64,000 bases of DNA, taken from positions 1 to 64,000 of the forward strand of contig CAZWDS010000009.1 in NCBI GenBank assembly GCA_964632495.1. Direction: 5' to 3'. The translations under genes and the position numbers were made by a program. Below the pieces are notes generated by a model, which was given only the letters and a program-made list of their open reading frames with translations, was not told the DNA's origin and did not search any database. Of this stretch, positions 60,141-64,000 are shown one piece after another (position 1 is the stretch's first letter; each line of letters opens with the position of its first letter). The DNA comes from CALKXV01 sp964632495 (lineage in GTDB: Bacteria > Pseudomonadota > Alphaproteobacteria > Rhodobacterales > Rhodobacteraceae).

Positions 60141-62915
60141 TTACGCTTCAGGCGTCTCGCCGGACCCGTCGGTGTCACCGGTCTGATCCGCGTCTTCGTC
60201 GTCGTCCTGTTCCGCAATCCAGGCCACTGACACAACGGTTTCGTCCTTGGCAGTGTTGAAGACCTTCACGCCGCCGGCAGACCGGGACCGGAAGGAAATG
60301 CCATCGACAGGCACACGGATCGATTGACCGGTGGAGGTGGCCAACATGATCTGATCGCCCATTTCCACAGGGAAAGACGCCACCAAAGGCCCGCCGCGCA
60401 TGGCTTTGTCCATCGCCATCACGCCCTGACCACCGCGACCCCGGACGGGATAATCGTGGCTGGAGGACAATTTGCCCGCACCGCCTGAGGTAATCGTCAG
60501 GATCAGATCCTCTAAAGCGGACATTTCGGCGTAGCGTTCTGGTGAAAGCTGGCCTTCTGCGACGTCTTCTTCGTCTTCGTCGGGCTCTACCTCTTCCTCG
60601 GGCGCACCGGCCATCAGGCGACGCTGCTTGAGATAGGCCGCCCGCTCGGACGCTTCGGCTTCGAAGTGGCGGACCACGGCCATGGACACCACGCTGTCGC
60701 CGTCGGCCAGCTTGATGCCCCGGACACCGGTGGAATCGCGGCCCTTAAAGACGCGCACGGCTGTGGTGGAAAAGCGAATGGCGCGACCAAGGGCGGTGAC
60801 CAACATAACATCGTCATCTTCGGTACAGATGCGCACATCGACCAATTCGGTGTCTTCCGGCAATTTCATCGCGATTTTGCCGTTGGATTTGACGTTGGTG
60901 AAGTCAGACAGAGCGTTCCGACGCACATCGCCTTGGGTCGTGGCAAAGAAAATGTGCAACTGGTCCCATTCATCTTCATCCCGGTCCACGGGCATGATGG
61001 CCGCGATGGAAACGCCGGGGGGAATGGGCAGGATGTTGACGATGGCCTTGCCGCGCGAGGTGCGACCGCCCAAGGGCAGGCGCCATGTCTTCAGCTTGTA
61101 GACCATACCATCGGTCGTGAAAAACAGCAGTTGTGTGTGGGTGTTGGCGACGAAAAGTGTCGTCACCACGTCGTCTTCTTTCAAAGATCCACCCGAAAGA
61201 CCCTTACCACCACGCTTTTGCGCCCGGAATTCGCCCAGAGCCGTGCGTTTGATGTAGCCGCCTTGGGTGACTGTCACGACCATGTCTTCACGCTCGATCA
61301 GGTCTTCGTCTTCCATGTCGCCAGACCAGTCGACGATTTCCGAGCGACGCGGCACGGCGAACAGTTCGCGCACCTCATTCAATTCGCCCGAAATGATCTC
61401 CATGATCCGCTCGCGCGATCCCAGAATATCCAAGTAATCCTTGATCTTAGCTGCCAGTTCTTCAAGTTCGTCCGTGACTTCTTTCACGCCGATCTGAGTG
61501 AGGCGTTGCAGGCGCAGTTCCAGAATGGCGCGGGCCTGAATTTCCGACAGATAATAGGTGCCGTCGTCGTTGACCGTATGGCTTGGATCATCGATCAGCT
61601 TGATGTAATCGGCGATATCCTGAGCAGGCCAGCGGCGCTCCATCAGCTTGGCGCGCGCTTCGGCGGCATCGGCAGAGGCACGGATGGTCGCGACCACCTC
61701 ATCGACGTTGGACACGGCCACGGCCAGACCGCACAGGATGTGGCTGCGTTCGCGGGCTTTGCGCAGATCAAAGGCGGTGCGGCGCGCTACAACTTCTTCG
61801 CGGAAGTCTATGAAATACGTCAGAAAATCGCGAAGGGTCAGCTGCACAGGGCGGCCACCGTTCAGGGCCAGCATGTTGCAGCCGAAAGACGTCTGCATCT
61901 GGGTGAACCGGAACAACTGGTTCAACACCACTTCGGGCGTTGCGTCGCGCTTCAGCTCGATCACCACGCGGACACCGATCCTGTCGCTTTCGTCCGCCAC
62001 GCCCGAGATGCCTTCCAGCTTTTTCTCGCGCACCAGTTCGGCGATCTTTTCGATCATCGCGGCTTTGTTCACCTGATAGGGGATCTCGTCCAGCACGATG
62101 GCGTAACGATCTTTGCGGATTTCTTCCACGCGGGTCTTGGCGCGGATGATAACGCTGCCACGGCCTTCCATATAGGCTTTGCGCGCGCCGGAGCGGCCAA
62201 GGATGATACCGCCCGTCGGAAAGTCGGGGGCGGGCACGATTTCGATCAACCGCTCGGTCGACAGATCCGGATCTTCGATCAGGGCCAGTGTGGCGTCGAT
62301 CACTTCGCCCAAGTTATGGGGCGGGATGTTAGTGGCCATGCCGACCGCGATACCGCCAGCGCCATTGACCAGCATATTCGGAAAGCGCGCGGGCAGGACC
62401 GTCGGTTCCTGATCCTTGCCATCATAGTTGTCGGTGAAGTTGACCGTGTCTTTTTCGATGTCGGCCAGAAGATAAGCGGCCGGTTTGTCCATCCGAACTT
62501 CGGTATAGCGCATGGCGGCTGCGTTATCGCCATCCATCGAACCAAAGTTGCCCTGACCGTCCAGCAAAGGCAGCGACATGGAAAACGGCTGAGCCATCCG
62601 CACAAGGGCGTCATAGATCGCGTTATCGCCGTGGGGGTGGTATTTCCCCATGGTGTCGCCCACAGCGCGGGCGGATTTGCGATAGCTTTTGTCGTGAGTG
62701 TTTCCGGCCTCGTGCATGGCGTATAAAATGCGCCGATGCACCGGTTTCAGCCCGTCGCGCAGGTCCGGAATCGCCCGAGAGACGATGACCGACATGGCAT
62801 AGTCCAGATAGGACGTGCGCATCTCGTCTTCGATCGACACCGATGGTCCGTCATAGGGCGGACGCGTGGGTGGCGTTTCGTCTTCGTTTTCAGGTGGTTC
62901 TGGCGTGTCGCTCAC
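60141..62915 (-). CDS. gyrA: DNA gyrase subunit A
   Basis: A 924-aa topoisomerase II subunit. Breakage-reunion domain with the quinolone-determining segment KYHPHGDNAIYDALVRMAQP and the catalytic Tyr in AAMRYTEVRMDKPA. C-terminal pinwheel with the GyrA box QKRGGKG, which separates it from ParC. An acidic insert (EEEVEPDEDEEDVAEG, about residue 815) extends the CTD, as in other Rhodobacterales. At the position of E. coli Ser83 the residue is Asn. Acidic tail DDDEDADQTGDTDGSGETPEA-like. Confidence 0.98.
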   Translation of the reverse strand: MSDTPEPPENEDETPPTRPPYDGPSVSIEDEMRTSYLDYAMSVIVSRAIPDLRDGLKPVHRRILYAMHEAGNTHDKSYRKSARAVGDTMGKYHPHGDNAIYDALVRMAQPFSMSLPLLDGQGNFGSMDGDNAAAMRYTEVRMDKPAAYLLADIEKDTVNFTDNYDGKDQEPTVLPARFPNMLVNGAGGIAVGMATNIPPHNLGEVIDATLALIEDPDLSTERLIEIVPAPDFPTGGIILGRSGARKAYMEGRGSVIIRAKTRVEEIRKDRYAIVLDEIPYQVNKAAMIEKIAELVREKKLEGISGVADESDRIGVRVVIELKRDATPEVVLNQLFRFTQMQTSFGCNMLALNGGRPVQLTLRDFLTYFIDFREEVVARRTAFDLRKARERSHILCGLAVAVSNVDEVVATIRASADAAEARAKLMERRWPAQDIADYIKLIDDPSHTVNDDGTYYLSEIQARAILELRLQRLTQIGVKEVTDELEELAAKIKDYLDILGSRERIMEIISGELNEVRELFAVPRRSEIVDWSGDMEDEDLIEREDMVVTVTQGGYIKRTALGEFRAQKRGGKGLSGGSLKEDDVVTTLFVANTHTQLLFFTTDGMVYKLKTWRLPLGGRTSRGKAIVNILPIPPGVSIAAIMPVDRDEDEWDQLHIFFATTQGDVRRNALSDFTNVKSNGKIAMKLPEDTELVDVRICTEDDDVMLVTALGRAIRFSTTAVRVFKGRDSTGVRGIKLADGDSVVSMAVVRHFEAEASERAAYLKQRRLMAGAPEEEVEPDEDEEDVAEGQLSPERYAEMSALEDLILTITSGGAGKLSSSHDYPVRGRGGQGVMAMDKAMRGGPLVASFPVEMGDQIMLATSTGQSIRVPVDGISFRSRSAGGVKVFNTAKDETVVSVAWIAEQDDDEDADQTGDTDGSGETPEA

Positions 62916-63076
62916 TTGGGTGCTCGCGTTTGGGCCCGGATTTGGACTTGGGGCCGATTTGTTGTTGGTTTATTGTATCAGACCGCAAGACCTAGGTGCA
63001 ATGCAGTTTTGCGTCCACAAGTGGTGGAATCGCGCTTGAAGCGCGGGCGCGCATTTTCAGGTGGGTCTAGAAGGTG

Positions 63077-63105
63077 TGGGCCGACACAGCACTGGCGTCG
63101 GCCCA
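63077..63105 (-). terminator. hairpin after the VPLPA-CTERM gene
   Basis: TGGGCCGAC / GTCGGCCCA, perfect 9-bp stem with an 11-base loop, 10 bp after the stop codon. It lacks a clear T tract. Confidence 0.5.
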
Positions 63106-63114
63106 AAGGCAGGA

Positions 63115-63696
63115 TTAGCGCTTTTTGCGACGTGAAGCCGCGACGCCAAGGCCGGCCATAGCCAATGCCAAAAAGCCCATCGAGGCAGGCAGCGGCACGG
63201 CGGGTGTTGTGCCCGCTTCGTCGTATTCGTAGGTCAGCGTCAACGTCCCGCCGTCAAACCCACCCCAATTTGCTTCGAAGGAGTTTGCGGCATCAAAGAA
63301 CAGGCCAAACGTGAGGGGCCCGTTGTCGATGAAGTTGGCCAAGCCGAAGGTGCTGTCCAAATCAAGATCGGCAAAGCTGTAATCGAGGACAAAACCCGAG
63401 GCGGAGCTGACTTCGGTCATCTGGTGCTGAACCGAGGCGGTGCCGGGTGTGGGCCAGAAGATGAAGCTGGACAAAGACAGGCTGACATCGGTCAGAGTGC
63501 CTTCGGCGCTGTCAAAGGACTGAAAGTCCAAAAACGCGCTGCTTTCGCAAGGCACTTGATCGGAGCCCCTGCAGAAGATGTCAAAACCCAAAGATTGAGA
63601 GGTGGTCGCGGCATGGGCGCCAGAGCCCATGACAGTCATCAAAGATACGCCGGCAACTGCGGCGATTTTGGATACGTTAAGATCGGACTTAGCCAA
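63115..63696 (-). CDS. VPLPA-CTERM exported protein
   Basis: A 193-aa exported protein. Signal peptide cleaved near AHAATT (about residue 29), a Ser/Phe/Asp-rich beta-type middle domain resembling choice-of-anchor domains, and a C-terminal sorting signal: VPLPASMGFLALAMAG, a hydrophobic helix and a basic tail (SRRKKR). Such VPLPA-CTERM signals are recognised by exosortase/archaeosortase-type enzymes in Rhodobacterales. The start is TTG with AGGGGAAG upstream. A perfect CtrA box lies about 150 bp upstream. Confidence 0.8.
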   Translation of the reverse strand: MAKSDLNVSKIAAVAGVSLMTVMGSGAHAATTSQSLGFDIFCRGSDQVPCESSAFLDFQSFDSAEGTLTDVSLSLSSFIFWPTPGTASVQHQMTEVSSASGFVLDYSFADLDLDSTFGLANFIDNGPLTFGLFFDAANSFEANWGGFDGGTLTLTYEYDEAGTTPAVPLPASMGFLALAMAGLGVAASRRKKR

Positions 63697-63848
63697 TTTA
63701 CTTCCCCTAAGAAATTACAAATACACATGTTAAAATCGTTAAGGGGCGACATGTGCCGCCCAGATACCTAAAGTGTGAAAAGGACTTAGCCGTTTTCACA
63801 CGCACTATCTGTCTCACGGTAAACAAGGTGTCAACGAAAAAGTGGACG

Positions 63849-63864
63849 TTAACCTTTTGTTAAC
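63849..63864. promoter_or_regulatory. perfect CtrA box
   Basis: TTAA-CCTTTTG-TTAAC, an exact match to the CtrA consensus TTAA-N7-TTAAC. It is 153 bp from the VPLPA-CTERM start codon and about 95 bp downstream of the stop of the gene at the right edge, so the VPLPA gene is the likely target. Confidence 0.65.
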
Positions 63865-63957
63865 GTTTGATTTAATTTGCGTGCCTCAGATGCAACGAAG
63901 GCCGTTCGGTCTTGGGAAATGGATCACGTCCAAGCGCGTTGGTTTTGGCGGGGTCGC

Positions 63958-64000
63958 TTAATCTTCGCGCAGCGCCAGCACCCAGATATAGGCCAGGATC
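63958..64000 (-). CDS. 3' end of a gene at the window edge
   Basis: Only the last 13 full codons are visible before TAA (ILAYIWVLALRED), a hydrophobic segment ending in charged residues. It suggests a C-terminal membrane helix. The family cannot be assigned. Confidence 0.5.
   Translation of the reverse strand, partial: ILAYIWVLALRED

Noticed and set aside
60666..62726. 686-codon plus-strand frame opposite gyrA
   Set aside because: Antisense shadow produced by GC-rich codon usage of gyrA; His/Gln-rich product without domains.

Overview
The window reads as one contiguous piece of chromosome from an alphaproteobacterium of the Rhodobacterales (roseobacter group). The pointers are an adjacent sciP-ctrA pair with a CtrA-type TTAA-N7-TTAAC site, a GTTC-N7-GTTC LexA box of the Rhodobacter/Rhizobium type, LpxI instead of LpxH, TrmFO, a DUF1127 protein, a VPLPA C-terminal sorting signal, and short intergenic elements built on GCGTATTT...AGAGATGAA. 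No rRNA, tRNA, phage, insertion sequence or CRISPR array was recognised. The content is mostly core housekeeping genes in tightly packed, often ATGA/GTGA-overlapping operons.

Layout. 1-4.7 kb: an RND efflux operon (adaptor plus a permease cut by the left edge) behind a perfect 18-bp dyad. 4.8-9.0 kb: YfgM-like, BamB-like, Der and an LRR protein. 9.2-15 kb: EF-hand protein, serS, ppx/gppA, an unrecognised 570-aa protein with a hydrophobic tail, and a BI-1 family protein. 15-17.9 kb: DUF1127/LysR divergent pair, quinone oxidoreductase, and an XRE regulator with two palindromes upstream. 18-22.2 kb: hisN and a purine-deaminase cluster (8-oxoguanine deaminase, LysE-type exporter, guanine deaminase). 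22.3-31 kb: mgtE, 5-formyl-THF cycloligase, YmdB phosphoesterase, transporters, an M42 peptidase and small unknowns. 31-41.3 kb: miaA, then the envelope block pyrH-dtd-frr-uppS-cdsA-dxr-rseP-(41-aa membrane peptide)-bamA-skp. 41.3-46.5 kb: flavodoxin-like and PHB-depolymerase-like genes, then the lipid A genes fabZ-lpxA-lpxI-lpxB in inverted orientation. 47-49.6 kb: mnmA, sciP, ctrA. 49.6-54.3 kb: ligA-recG, followed by a LexA-box-controlled 39-aa membrane peptide and a structured RNA ending in a terminator. 54.3-64 kb: NifU-like, hisI, an assembly gap, gluQRS with an internal 12-residue repeat, a methyltransferase, trmFO, a DoxX-like protein, a beta-rich secreted protein, gyrA, and a VPLPA-CTERM protein with a full CtrA box upstream.

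The most interesting unexplained unit is 53.9-54.3 kb: a perfect SOS box just upstream of a tiny single-span membrane protein, analogous in design to the Caulobacter division inhibitor SidA, followed by a compact multi-helix RNA with three exposed GTCCC motifs and a strong terminator. Other points worth checking are the CtrA sites at ctrA and at the VPLPA-CTERM gene, the dispersed GCGTATTT elements (one pair forms a long inverted repeat, another coincides with the assembly gap), the inverted and detached lipid A cluster, and several regulator-type palindromes. All functional calls rest on motif and family recognition by eye; no database search was run.
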